Source of the DNA: Pseudovibrio flavus
Lineage (GTDB): Bacteria; Pseudomonadota; Alphaproteobacteria; Rhizobiales; Stappiaceae
Length of the DNA stretch: 64,000 bases
Direction of reading: 5' to 3'
NCBI RefSeq assembly: GCF_009711345.1
Contig: NZ_SMMA01000062.1
Location: 245,189 to 309,188 of the forward strand
Every line of letters starts with the position of its first letter. The stretch's first letter is position 1. Below the pieces are notes generated by a model that did not search any database, was not told the DNA's origin, and worked only from the letters and a program-made list of their open reading frames with translations. Of this stretch, positions 1 through 8,961 are shown one piece after another. Both the position numbers and the translations under genes were made by a program.

Positions 1-1017
1 AAGCAGCGAGAAGATATAGAGCGTTGCAAACACAACGGCGTAATCGCGGTTGATGATGGATTCAAACCCAAGAAGGCCAAGGCCATCCAGCGAGAAGATA
101 GTCTCGATCAAGAGCGATCCAGCGAAGAACGCAGAGATGAACGCGCCCGGGAAGCCCGCAACAACGATGAGCATGGCATTACGGAACACGTGCCCGTAAA
201 GTACCTGCCGCTCTGTAAGCCCCTTCGCGCGGGCCGTTTGCACATACTGCTTGCGGATTTCATCAAGGAACGAATTCTTGGTCAGCAGCGTCGTTGTAGC
301 AAAGGCCGACAGCGCCATCGCTGTCAGTGGCAAGATCAGGTGCCAGAAGTAGTCGATGATCTTTTCCGGCCACGACATATCCGCCCACCCTTCAGAGGTC
401 AGGCCACGCAGTGGGAACCAGTCAAAGAACGAGCCGCCAGCAAATAGAACAATTAAAAGGACTGCAAACAGGAAGCCAGGAATGGCATAGCCCACGACGA
501 TGATGCCGGAAGTCCAAACGTCAAATGTAGAACCGTCTTTAACGGCTTTGCGGATGCCGAGCGGAATGGAAATCATATAGGAGATCAACGTCATCCATAG
601 GCCAAGCGATATGGAGACAGGGAGTTTTTCCTTTATGAGATCAATCACGCTGATATCGCGGAAGTAGCTCTCACCAAAATCAAAGCGGGCATAGTCCCAT
701 AGCATTGTGGCAAAGCGTTCCAAGGGTGGTTTATCGAACCCGAATTGCGCTTCCAGCTCCTTAATGAACTCAGGATCAAGACCTTGGGCACCTCGATACT
801 TCGAGGAGCCGTCGCCACTACCAGAATCCATTTGCATCATGTCGCCGCCACCACCGGAAATACGGGCCGTGGCAGACACATCATTGCCCTGTAGCTGGGC
901 AATAACCTGCTCTACCGGCCCGCCGGGTGCGAATTGAATGATGATAAAGTTGATTGCCATGATGCCGATCAGCGTCGGGATCATCAAAAGCAATCGACGC
1001 AGGATATAAGCGCCCAT
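1..1017 (-). CDS. yejB: YejB-type ABC transporter permease (partial, C-terminus cut by window edge)
   Basis: The minus-strand frame opens at an ATG at 1017 and stays open to base 1, giving 339 codons; the family is usually about 360 residues, so only the last few dozen residues are missing. It starts [20 protein letters not shown], the usual first membrane span of dipeptide-type permeases, and the visible end ([17 protein letters not shown]) is the conserved binding-protein-dependent permease loop. It lies 13 bases after the solute-binding gene at 1031-2905 and is surely co-transcribed with it. Family knowledge: YejABEF imports microcin C-like peptides and in rhizobia and Brucella protects against antimicrobial peptides. 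yejE and yejF should follow outside the window. Confidence 0.93.
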   Translation of the reverse strand, partial: MGAYILRRLLLMIPTLIGIMAINFIIIQFAPGGPVEQVIAQLQGNDVSATARISGGGGDMMQMDSGSGDGSSKYRGAQGLDPEFIKELEAQFGFDKPPLERFATMLWDYARFDFGESYFRDISVIDLIKEKLPVSISLGLWMTLISYMISIPLGIRKAVKDGSTFDVWTSGIIVVGYAIPGFLFAVLLIVLFAGGSFFDWFPLRGLTSEGWADMSWPEKIIDYFWHLILPLTAMALSAFATTTLLTKNSFLDEIRKQYVQTARAKGLTERQVLYGHVFRNAMLIVVAGFPGAFISAFFAGSLLIETIFSLDGLGLLGFESIINRDYAVVFATLYIFSLL

Positions 1018-1030
1018 CTATTATTTTACC

Positions 1031-2905
1031 TTAATCAACTTTTCCGATGCGAACGGCTTTTTCCAAATCAACCCACCATGTCGTTTCAACAGGGAAGGCA
1101 TAACGAGGCATTGTCTGCGGATTGCCAAACATATCCCACACACCAACTGTGTGAACCGGCTTGTACCACTGAGGTACCCAGTAATGTCCGGCGCGCAGAA
1201 CTCGGTCCAGCGCCCGTGCTGCGGTTGTCATATCCGCACGGGTTGGGGCCAAAATGGCTTTATCGACCAGCGCATCAACCACCGGATCAGAGATACCAGC
1301 AAGGTTGTAGCTACCCGATGTTTCGGCTGCTTGTGAGGTCCAGAACTGGCGAATACTTGCCCCAAGCGTCGGGCTCATAGCGAAACGGCGGGCACAGACG
1401 TCAAAGTCAAACTCGTTGAGCCGCGCCTGATACTGCGCAGGGTCCACCAGACGGAAGCGCGCACGAATACCGATCAGGTTGAGATTGCGCACGAACGGCT
1501 GAACGATACGCTCAAACGACTGTGCATTAGACAGGAACTCGAACTCGAACGGTTTTCCGTCCGGCCCGTGCAGCGTATCCCCTTCACGGGTATAGCCTGC
1601 TTCCTGCATCAGCTTGGCCGCCTTAGAGAGCATCTTGCGATCCTGACCAGAAGCGTTGGAAACCGGCGCTAGAACAGCATCGCCAAACACGCTGTCGGGC
1701 ACCTGCCCCCTAAACGGCTCAAGCAGTGCAAGCTGGGCTGCATCCGGTTTACCTTCTGCCTTCATCTCCGAGTTTTCAAAAAATGACTGCGTACGCGTAT
1801 AGAGGTCGAAGAACAGAGCTTGGTTAGACCACTCGAAATCGAAGCACATGCCAATGGCTTGGCGCACGCGTGGGTCAGCAAACTTGGCTCTACGCGTATT
1901 GAAGAACCAGCCTTGGGCACCTGCAGGGCGGTGATCGGGATACTCTTTCTTGGCCACTCGGCCATCCACGAGCGAAGGGAACGTATATTCTGTTGCCCAA
2001 GTCTTGGACGAGAACTCCTCGTGGTAGGTCACATTGCCTTTCTTGAAGGCTTCAAATGCTGCCTGCCGCTCCCGGAAGAAATCGAGCCGAATAACGGAGA
2101 AGTTGTTTTGCCCGCGAACAACGGGCAGGTCTTTGGCCCAGTAGTCCTCAACGGCCTGATACTCGATAAAGCGGCCAATTTCGTGCCTGCCAACGGTGTA
2201 AGGGCCTGATGACAGCGGCGGCGTAAGCGTGCTCTGCGCAAAGTCGTAGCGGGTGTAGTACTTTTGAGAAAGAATAGGCATCACAGCCACCAGAAGCGGT
2301 AGCTGGTTGGAGTGCTCACCCGAGAACGTAACAAGCAAGTTGCGCAGGTCTTTGGCCTCGGCGGACACCATTTCCTTCAAGACCTGACGGATCTGCGGAT
2401 GCCCCTTTTCCTTCAGTATGTTCAGGGAGAAGGCAACATCTTCAGCCGTGAGCGGAGAACCATCATGAAAACGAGCTTCGTCGCGTAGATAGAAGGTAAC
2501 GGAGTTTCCATCCGGCGCTACTTTCGCGGCCTCTGCCACCAGCCCGTATACAGCATCCGGCTCATCATAGGCGCGGACCATTAGACTGTCGAAGCAAAGC
2601 TCCATACGCGGCGGCGCATCACCTTTCAAAATGAACGTATTGAAGGTGTTGTATGTCTGCGGGTTTTGATTGTAGGACCAGCTTGGCGCGGTCAACACAA
2701 TGCGCCCGCCTTTTGGCGCTTCCGGATTCACATAGTCGAAATTCGTGAAATCCGGTCCGTATTTCAGGTCACCAAACACAGACAGGCCATGCATTTGCGA
2801 AGAAGCAAACGCTGGAAGAGCCGTAGCGGGCAAGCTCAACACAGCCGCTCCGGCTGCGCTGAGTTTAATAAAGTCGCGTCGGTTGATGTCTTTTCCTGCG
2901 ATCAT
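1031..2905 (-). CDS. Extracellular solute-binding protein family 5, Tat-exported (YejA paralogue)
   Basis: 624 residues. The N-terminus carries a twin-arginine signal (NRRDFIKLSAAGAAVLSLPA), so it is probably exported folded through Tat. The body is an SBP family 5 (oligopeptide/microcin C) fold: FGDLKYGPDFTNFDYVNPEA near the start, then DEARFHDGSPLTAEDVAFS. It is homologous over its length to the next gene upstream, which instead has a Sec-type leader. The ATG at 2905 overlaps the stop of that gene by four bases (ATGA) and is preceded by GGAGG, showing translational coupling. It would deliver peptides to the YejB permease encoded just downstream. Two binding proteins may widen the peptide range. 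Ligand unknown. Confidence 0.9.
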   Translation of the reverse strand: MIAGKDINRRDFIKLSAAGAAVLSLPATALPAFASSQMHGLSVFGDLKYGPDFTNFDYVNPEAPKGGRIVLTAPSWSYNQNPQTYNTFNTFILKGDAPPRMELCFDSLMVRAYDEPDAVYGLVAEAAKVAPDGNSVTFYLRDEARFHDGSPLTAEDVAFSLNILKEKGHPQIRQVLKEMVSAEAKDLRNLLVTFSGEHSNQLPLLVAVMPILSQKYYTRYDFAQSTLTPPLSSGPYTVGRHEIGRFIEYQAVEDYWAKDLPVVRGQNNFSVIRLDFFRERQAAFEAFKKGNVTYHEEFSSKTWATEYTFPSLVDGRVAKKEYPDHRPAGAQGWFFNTRRAKFADPRVRQAIGMCFDFEWSNQALFFDLYTRTQSFFENSEMKAEGKPDAAQLALLEPFRGQVPDSVFGDAVLAPVSNASGQDRKMLSKAAKLMQEAGYTREGDTLHGPDGKPFEFEFLSNAQSFERIVQPFVRNLNLIGIRARFRLVDPAQYQARLNEFDFDVCARRFAMSPTLGASIRQFWTSQAAETSGSYNLAGISDPVVDALVDKAILAPTRADMTTAARALDRVLRAGHYWVPQWYKPVHTVGVWDMFGNPQTMPRYAFPVETTWWVDLEKAVRIGKVD

Positions 2906-4767
2906 TTACGCGCCTCCACGGCTGCTGCCTTTGCTTCATCATACCACCACACATCAGGAAATCCGATGTCGTAGGTTGGCAGCTCTTCAGGATGCGAGAA
3001 CCGATCCCAATGGGCCACGCGGGTGTAGATGGAGGTCCAGCCAGGAACGACGAAGTGATGGGACAGCAGAACGCGGTCTAGCGCACGGGTGGAAGCAACA
3101 AGCTCTTCACGGTCTTTGGAGAGAATGATGCGATTAATCAGCTTGTCGATTGCAGGATCGTTGATGCCTGCATAATTCTGCGATGCTTCAACGGAGGCAG
3201 CTGCCGAGCCCCAGTAATTGCGCTGCTCGTTGCCCGGAGAAAGCGACTGCGCCCAGCCTGTGTAGAGCAAGTCAAAGTCTCGCGAGCGGACGCGGTTGAT
3301 GTACTGGGAGCTATCAACAATGCGGAGCTGCAGGTCGATGCCGATCTTTTTCAGGCTTTCCTGATAGCGAAGGCCAACACGCTCAAAGCGGTTGCCGTTC
3401 ATCAGGAATTCCAAAGTGAACGGTTCACCTGTTTCAGCGTTTACAAGCTGACGACCCTTTTGCTCGTAGCCCGCTTCTTTCAGAAGCTGCAGCGCAGTTC
3501 TCAGGTTATTGCGCTCCTGACGCGCATCTCCAGAGACAGGGTTTGTGTACGGCGTTGTGAAGACGCTCTCTGGTACTTCGCTGCGAACGCTTTCCAGAAT
3601 CTCCAGCTCCAGCCCCTCAGGCAAACCACGAGAGGCGAGGTCTGTTCCAAAGAAGTAGCTGTCAATCCGGTCATACAGATCGAAGAAGATGGTGTGGTTC
3701 ATCTCTTGGAAGTTCAGGGCATAGTTCAGCGCTTTACGAACGCGTACATCTGCCAGTTTTTCGCGGCGGGTGTTTGGAATGAACGCCACCATCAAGCCGC
3801 GACCGCGGGAATCCTGCGGAAACTTTTCCAGTACGATATTGCCGTTCTCAACGGCTGGCACCTTGTAGGCTGTGACCCAGTTCTTGGCCGTCGCTTCATA
3901 GCGCCAGTCAAACTGATCTGCCTTAAATGCTTCCAGCTCCACCACTTCATCGCGGTAGTACTCAAAGCGAATCTCGTCAAAGTTATTGCGGCCAACGTTT
4001 ACATTGAGGTTTTTGCCCCAATAATCGTCTACACGCTCATAGGCAATGGACCGGCCATTATCGACAGTGCCAACCTTGTAGGGGCCAGAACCAAGCGGCG
4101 GTTCCAAAGTGCCCGATGCGATATCCCTTGGGTTGCCCTTGGCATCGATGCCCGTCCACCAATGTTTAGGCAGTACGGTTAGCTGGCCGATGATTTGCGG
4201 TAGTTCGCGGTTGCCTGTCTGGTCAAAGGTAAAGGTTACCTCCCGCTCGCCAGAAACTTCTGCCTTGCTGACATTGCGATAATAATAAGTGTACTGCGGA
4301 TTGTGTTTGACCCACTGCTCGAACGACCAGACCACATCCTCAGGTGTGATCGGGGTCCCATCGTGCCATTTGATCCCGTCGCGAAGGCGGAACTTCACCC
4401 AGCCAAAATCCTCAGGGTACTGAAGAGATTCGGCAAGCAAGCCATATTCAACGGAAACCTCATCTTGAGAGAAGGTGGTCAAGGTATCGTAGATCAGCCC
4501 AATGCCTACGGGCGGCGTTCCACGGCGAATGACGTAGTTCATATTGTCAAAGGTGCCAGTGGCCGACATGCGCACACGCCCACCCTTTGGAGCCTGCGGG
4601 TTTACATAATCAAAATGGGCAAAGCCTTCGGGATACTTAACATCGCCAATGAGAGCTGTACCGTGCCGCCACTGGGGTTCTTCAGAGAATGCGGTTGATG
4701 GAAGCAATGCCCCCGCAACCAGCGCCAGTGCCCCAAAACGGCAGAATCTCTTCAATTGACCAAGCAT
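2902..4767 (-). CDS. yejA: Extracellular solute-binding protein family 5, Sec-exported (YejA)
   Basis: 621 codons from the ATG at 4767, chosen because AAGGGA lies about eight bases upstream and a signal peptide follows at once (basic LKRF, hydrophobic ALALVAGALL, cleavage near AFS-EE). A longer in-frame start at 4827 would place 20 hydrophilic residues before the signal. The mature protein is SBP family 5: IKWHDGTPITPEDVVWSFEQ is the family signature, and GSGPYKVG and VRKALNYALNFQ are further conserved blocks. It is first in the operon yejA-yejA2-yejB. The function inferred is periplasmic binding of oligopeptides or microcin C-like compounds. No regulator is visible next to it. Confidence 0.9.
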   Translation of the reverse strand: MLGQLKRFCRFGALALVAGALLPSTAFSEEPQWRHGTALIGDVKYPEGFAHFDYVNPQAPKGGRVRMSATGTFDNMNYVIRRGTPPVGIGLIYDTLTTFSQDEVSVEYGLLAESLQYPEDFGWVKFRLRDGIKWHDGTPITPEDVVWSFEQWVKHNPQYTYYYRNVSKAEVSGEREVTFTFDQTGNRELPQIIGQLTVLPKHWWTGIDAKGNPRDIASGTLEPPLGSGPYKVGTVDNGRSIAYERVDDYWGKNLNVNVGRNNFDEIRFEYYRDEVVELEAFKADQFDWRYEATAKNWVTAYKVPAVENGNIVLEKFPQDSRGRGLMVAFIPNTRREKLADVRVRKALNYALNFQEMNHTIFFDLYDRIDSYFFGTDLASRGLPEGLELEILESVRSEVPESVFTTPYTNPVSGDARQERNNLRTALQLLKEAGYEQKGRQLVNAETGEPFTLEFLMNGNRFERVGLRYQESLKKIGIDLQLRIVDSSQYINRVRSRDFDLLYTGWAQSLSPGNEQRNYWGSAAASVEASQNYAGINDPAIDKLINRIILSKDREELVASTRALDRVLLSHHFVVPGWTSIYTRVAHWDRFSHPEELPTYDIGFPDVWWYDEAKAAAVEARK

Positions 4768-4962
4768 TCGTCGTTCCCTTGTTGCCTCGCTTTGCCAGCC
4801 CCTGTGCCCACCGGTACAGAAAACCAAAAAACCGTTAAAACTATGACTTTCCTAGACAAACACTGTAGTTCGCGGATGCCCTAGTCGACAACGGCTTTTG
4901 CCAAGATGACAAAAATTTAAGGGAAACAGACGGAAAAACCGTTACTAACGGCCTCCAAATGC

Positions 4963-4991
4963 AAAAAAGGCCGGAAATACACCGGCCTTTT
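4963..4991 (-). terminator. Intrinsic terminator after the cytochrome c gene
   Basis: A hairpin with arms AAGGCCGG and CCGGCCTT around a seven-base loop; read on the minus strand it ends in six T. It lies about 40 bases past the stop of the cytochrome gene at 5031 and separates it from the yej operon. The arm extends into A/T on both sides, so it could work in both directions. Confidence 0.75.
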
Positions 4992-5030
4992 CGAATTATT
5001 CTGATTTTATTCCAACGCGTTGTGGACCAA

Positions 5031-5576
5031 TTACTGGATCGGCGCTGGATTTTCGGAAAGCGAACGTAGGTAAGCGATCAGGTCTGCGCGGTCATTCGGC
5101 TTTTTCATGCCTGCGTAACCCATGGAAGTACCGGATACTTCGTTCTTAGGCTTTGCAAGGAATGCATCGAGCATTTCGAAGGTCCAAGCATTGTGGGACT
5201 CGCCATAGCTCTGCATTGCAGAAGAGTAAGAGAAGCCATCAACACCGGCTGGTGCACGACCAACAACATCCCAAAGAGCCGGTCCAACCTTGTTCTTACC
5301 ACCCTGTTCAAAGGTGTGACACGCAGCGCACTTCTTAGCCTGCTTTGCACCTTTATCGACAGATGCGGAGGTCAGGCGGATCGCAATAGGCTCTGGGCCA
5401 GCAGCTTCCGCAGTGCCAGCAGGTGCCTCGCCTGAACTTTCTACTGCGATCTCGTAGCCGCGCTTTCCATCATCATGAGGCGCAAAAATCACCTCAGTGA
5501 GAAAGTTGATGCCCATGATAGCAACCAGTGCGAACAGAATTGCCCCTGCAATTTTGTTCAGTTCAAACGAATCCAT
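5031..5576 (-). CDS. cycM: Membrane-anchored class I c-type cytochrome (CycM-like, c552)
   Basis: 181 residues. An uncleaved N-terminal membrane anchor spans about residues 8-26, followed by an acidic Ala/Pro-rich linker (about 40-66) and one haem domain. The haem motif CAACH is at residues 83-87, and the likely axial Met is M152 in SGTSMGYAG. This is the layout of alphaproteobacterial CycM/cytochrome c552, which passes electrons from the bc1 complex to aa3-type oxidase in the periplasm. GGAG lies about ten bases before the ATG. It is transcribed alone, divergent from pheA, with a good terminator. The pairing with pheA is common in rhizobia. Confidence 0.9.
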   Translation of the reverse strand: MDSFELNKIAGAILFALVAIMGINFLTEVIFAPHDDGKRGYEIAVESSGEAPAGTAEAAGPEPIAIRLTSASVDKGAKQAKKCAACHTFEQGGKNKVGPALWDVVGRAPAGVDGFSYSSAMQSYGESHNAWTFEMLDAFLAKPKNEVSGTSMGYAGMKKPNDRADLIAYLRSLSENPAPIQ

Positions 5577-6176
5577 ACTGCCACGCTCCGATGTTTACAG
5601 TGGCTGGCGGACCTACCCCTACGCCTAAAACCCAACCACCGACGACTAGAGATTTTGAGGGAAACTACAGGCAAAATCAGCGCCTTGTCCATAGACTTAT
5701 GAGGGTTTTTCCTAGGAGTTTAGATTTAGGTGCTTACAGCTAGGCGCTCAATCTGGGCGTGAAATAGCACCACGGAAGGAAGATCAAATCGAATTTTCCA
5801 GTCTGTAATCGTCCTAAACTGGCTGAAATCGTGGCGTTCACTTGCGCAGAATGGCGCTTGCAACCAAAGAGTTTAAAAGCATAAAACTCTCGGTAAAATT
5901 AAGTATATTCCCCAATGCGCTTGCAATATGCGCGGATTTGCCACAGGTGTATTTTCCGCAAAAACCCCATTTGCGTGCGTTTAGGGCCTCTGACAAGGAA
6001 CGCGAATCCGTTCTACGCACAGTACCCGGAGCACTGGGCATATCGACAGCTTTGATGCACAGTGTGTTGAGAAATATTCAAAATGTTGACGTGGATTGTT
6101 GACCTTCATCCGCGAAAAATTGATAGAAGCAACTGATTGTAGACTTTGATCCAACTTCAAACGAATGGATTTTTTT
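5577..6176. other. Divergent intergenic region between cycM and pheA, no gene recognised
   Basis: 600 bases, AT-rich in its middle. Short open frames at 5842-6102 (+) and 5838-6041 (-) have no recognisable protein and no ribosome site, so I do not call them. Nearest to pheA, TTGACC (6099-6104) is followed after 17 bases by GATAGA, a possible but weak sigma70 promoter. Many relatives carry kdsB between cycM and pheA (recalled, not checked); no trace of it can be read here. Confidence 0.5.
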
Positions 6177-7067
6177 ATGTCCGAGCAGCGGAAGATCGTC
6201 TTTCAAGGCGAAGTGGGTGCGAACTCCCACATGGCATGCAACAGCGTATACCCAGATTATCAAGCCATCCCATGCCCGACGTTTGAAGACTGTTTCCATG
6301 CGCTTGAAAGTGGCGATGCCGATCTGGCGATGATTCCAATCGAGAACTCGGTTGCAGGCCGCGTTGCCGATATCCATTACCTTCTACCGCGCTCTTCGCT
6401 TCACATCATTGGCGAGTATTTCATGCCAATCCGCTTCCAGCTCATGGGCCTAAAGGGCTCCAAGCTGGAAGACCTGACACACGTTCAGAGCCATATTATG
6501 GGTCTGGGACAATGTCGTAAAATCATCCGTGAAAACGGCATTCAGGCTGTTATTGGTGCAGACACTGCCGGTTCCGCGCGACAGATCGCGGAAAAAGGCG
6601 ACCCGAAATGGGGTGCGCTTGCTCCAGAACTGGCAGCAGACATTTACGGCCTCGATATTTTGGCGCGCAACGTGGAAGACGAAGCTCACAATACAACGCG
6701 CTTCATCATCCTGTCCCGCGATGACAAGAAAACTGTTCGCACTGGCCAGCCGACCATCACAACCTTTATCTTCCGCGTTCGCAACGTTTCCGCAGCGCTA
6801 TACAAGTCGCTTGGCGGTTTTGCCACCAACGGCGTGAACATGACCAAGCTTGAATCCTATCAGCTTGAGGGCCAGTTCTTCGCCTCTATGTTCTACGCGG
6901 ATATCGAAGGTCATCCAGAAGACCCGAACGTCGCTCTTGCAATGGAAGAACTGGCATTCTTCTCCGCGGAGCTAAAGATTCTGGGCGTTTACAACGCTAG
7001 CCCGTTCCGTCACAAAATCAGAGAACCGGAAGCGAACCGCGCTCTGCGCCCAACGCCGAATATTTAA
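6177..7067 (+). CDS. pheA: Prephenate dehydratase
   Basis: 296 residues from ATG 6177; an ATG four codons earlier (6165) is equally possible because neither has a clear ribosome site. It converts prephenate to phenylpyruvate in phenylalanine synthesis. The catalytic domain is intact: early GEVGANSHMA, then DLAMIPIENSVAGRV and the invariant TRF in NTTRFIILSRD. A C-terminal ACT domain (about 195-285) should bind phenylalanine; its usual ESRP feedback motif reads ESYQ, a variant I recall in alphaproteobacterial enzymes. There is no chorismate mutase domain, so it is monofunctional. The downstream kinase gene starts about 50 bases later and may be co-transcribed. Confidence 0.94.
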   Translation: MSEQRKIVFQGEVGANSHMACNSVYPDYQAIPCPTFEDCFHALESGDADLAMIPIENSVAGRVADIHYLLPRSSLHIIGEYFMPIRFQLMGLKGSKLEDLTHVQSHIMGLGQCRKIIRENGIQAVIGADTAGSARQIAEKGDPKWGALAPELAADIYGLDILARNVEDEAHNTTRFIILSRDDKKTVRTGQPTITTFIFRVRNVSAALYKSLGGFATNGVNMTKLESYQLEGQFFASMFYADIEGHPEDPNVALAMEELAFFSAELKILGVYNASPFRHKIREPEANRALRPTPNI

Positions 7068-7115
7068 GATAACAAAGCCTGCCAGCCGGTGGGCTTTGGA
7101 ATACAAGGACCATTC

Positions 7116-8120
7116 ATGTCTGAGCTCAAATTTGATGCCCTTTGCATCGGCAATGCAATTACCGATGTGTTCGCTCATGTTGAAGAGGACTTCCTCGTTG
7201 CGCAGAACCTGCATAAAGGCTCCATGCGCCTGATCGATACCGATGAGGCACTGCGTCTTTATGATCTTATGGGGCAAACCACTCGCATTTCCGGTGGTAG
7301 CGCGGGCAATACCGCAGCTGGCATTGCTTCTCTTGGCGGTCGTCCTGCTTATATCGGCAAGGTTGCCACGGATGAGGTGGGTGAAGGCTATGGTCACGAC
7401 ATGCGTGGTTCCGGCGTTCACTTTGATACAGCGCCGCTTGCAAATAGCGAACTTGCTTCTGGTCGCTCCATGATCTTGATCACGCCGGATGGCGAGCGCA
7501 CCATGAACACCTATCTGGGTGCAGCAACTACGCTCTCTCCGGTGGACATTGATCCAGAGGTGGTACGGGCATCTGCTATCACCTACATGGAAGGCTATCT
7601 GTGGGACCCAGAAGCTGCAAAGCAAGCGTTCCTTGAAGCTTCCAAGGTTGCTCATGGCGCAGGCCGCCGCGTATCCCTTACGCTTTCTGACAGCTTCTGT
7701 GTGGACCGGTTCCGCTCCGAGTTTATGGGCCTGATTAAAGACGGCATCGTCGACCTGCTCTTTGCTAACGAGCACGAACTCAAAGCGCTTTACCAGACTG
7801 CAGATCTGAACACCGCCATCAACGCTGTTCGTGAAGATTGCACCCTCACCGCACTTACTCTTGGCTCTGAAGGTGCTATGGCGATTTCTCGCGAGGAAAC
7901 CGTTCATGTTCCTGCAAGCAAAGACGTAAACGTGGTGGATCTCACCGGCGCGGGCGATCTGTTCGCTTCCGGCTTCATGCTTGGTCTATCCCGTGAGCAG
8001 ACCCTAACAGCATGCGCAGAACTTGGCTGTCTGTGTGCTGCAGAGGTAATCGCCCACGTTGGCGCTCGCCCAAGCGTGCCACTTAAAGATCACGTGACCC
8101 AGCAGGGCTTCCAGCTCTAA
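7116..8120 (+). CDS. PfkB-family carbohydrate kinase, probable adenosine kinase
   Basis: 334 residues from ATG 7116, preceded by AAGGA; the upstream in-frame start at 7089 lacks a ribosome site. The PfkB fold is clear: N-terminal GNAITDVFAHV, the substrate loop SGGSAGNTAAGIASLGG and the ATP/anion-hole motif LTGAGDLFASGF with the catalytic Asp. Proteins of this type in alphaproteobacteria are annotated as adenosine kinases, which would salvage adenosine to AMP and drain the adenosine made from S-adenosylhomocysteine. Ribokinase or fructokinase activity cannot be excluded from sequence alone. A strong terminator follows directly. Confidence 0.88.
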   Translation: MSELKFDALCIGNAITDVFAHVEEDFLVAQNLHKGSMRLIDTDEALRLYDLMGQTTRISGGSAGNTAAGIASLGGRPAYIGKVATDEVGEGYGHDMRGSGVHFDTAPLANSELASGRSMILITPDGERTMNTYLGAATTLSPVDIDPEVVRASAITYMEGYLWDPEAAKQAFLEASKVAHGAGRRVSLTLSDSFCVDRFRSEFMGLIKDGIVDLLFANEHELKALYQTADLNTAINAVREDCTLTALTLGSEGAMAISREETVHVPASKDVNVVDLTGAGDLFASGFMLGLSREQTLTACAELGCLCAAEVIAHVGARPSVPLKDHVTQQGFQL

Positions 8121-8145
8121 CCAAGAGCACACTAAAGCATTCAAG

Positions 8146-8172
8146 AAGCGGCGGATTTCCCGCCGCTTTTTT
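8146..8172 (+). terminator. Rho-independent terminator of the kinase gene
   Basis: A perfect nine-base-pair stem (AAGCGGCGG / CCGCCGCTT) with a five-base loop is followed by TTTTTTA on the plus strand. It touches the stop codon of the convergent racemase gene at 8171. Confidence 0.88.
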
Positions 8173-8869
8173 ATTGCGCGTCACTCAAAGCAAAGTTCAA
8201 CGCTGCTTCGCAGTGGACCATGGTTGTGTCAAACACAGGAACGCTAACATTGCTTTGATTGAGCAGCATGCCTACTTCCGTACAGCCAAGGATGAGGCAG
8301 TCTGCACCGCGCTCAACCAATCGTTCCGCAATCGCGATATAGGCTGCTTCGCTCTGAGCAGTCGTGATGCCCTGACACAGCTCATCATAAATGATCCGGT
8401 GGGTGGCGCGACGATCCTCATCCTCGGGAATAACAGGCTCTAAACCTGCTTCAACGAGTCGTGAGGTGTAAAAGCTTTGTTCCATGGTGAAGGCTGTAGC
8501 CATCAAGCCCGGCTTCTTCAGCTCTTTTGCATTGATTGCTGCGGCTGTTGCATCGGCAATATGCAGAAACGGGATATTCACGCCATCCATCATCTGCCCT
8601 GCAAGCTTGTGCATGGTATTGGTTGCAAGCACGAGCACCTCAGCTCCGCCGCGCTCCAGCGCCTTAGCCTCGCGATTGAGGATCGCACCTGCTGCATCCC
8701 AATCACCCTTCATCTGCAATGCTTCAATCGCCGCAAAATCGAGGGAGCGGATCAAAAGCTCTGGCGAATGTAGGCCGCCCAACCGCTCACGGGTAAGCCG
8801 GCATAACTCACGATAATAAATCTGCGTTGATTCAGCGGACATTCCGCCAAGGATACCGATGGTTTTCAT
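8171..8869 (-). CDS. Aspartate/glutamate racemase family protein (YgeA-like)
   Basis: 232 residues, close to E. coli YgeA throughout: MKTIGILGGMSAESTQIYYR at the start, LGGLHSPELL, LATNTMHK and LGCTEVGML. Standard Asp racemases use two cysteines. Here the first position is Thr (T83 in TNTMH) and the second is C196. As I recall it, this is the atypical Thr/Cys pair described for the E. coli L-Asp/Glu racemase. The likely product is D-Asp or D-Glu for cell-wall or signalling use, but the substrate is unproven. GGAGGGG precedes the ATG. The gene converges on the kinase gene, and gpmA lies behind it after a terminator. Confidence 0.86.
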   Translation of the reverse strand: MKTIGILGGMSAESTQIYYRELCRLTRERLGGLHSPELLIRSLDFAAIEALQMKGDWDAAGAILNREAKALERGGAEVLVLATNTMHKLAGQMMDGVNIPFLHIADATAAAINAKELKKPGLMATAFTMEQSFYTSRLVEAGLEPVIPEDEDRRATHRIIYDELCQGITTAQSEAAYIAIAERLVERGADCLILGCTEVGMLLNQSNVSVPVFDTTMVHCEAALNFALSDAQ

Positions 8870-8902
8870 TGGCCCCTCCTCACTATTCTAAAGCCCCAAA
8901 AC

Positions 8903-8931
8903 AAAAAAGCGGCTCCAACCGGAGCCGCTTT
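8903..8931 (-). terminator. Rho-independent terminator of the dapB-gpmA operon
   Basis: An eleven-base-pair perfect stem (AAAGCGGCTCC / GGAGCCGCTTT) with an AACC loop ends, on the minus strand, in six T. It lies about 30 bases beyond the gpmA stop. Confidence 0.88.
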
Positions 8932-8961
8932 CGAAAATTTCAAGCGTAACCGCCGGATAGC

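Noticed and set aside
5838..6102. Small genes in the cycM-pheA gap on either strand
   Set aside because: Frames are short, overlap each other, lack ribosome sites and have no protein-like features.
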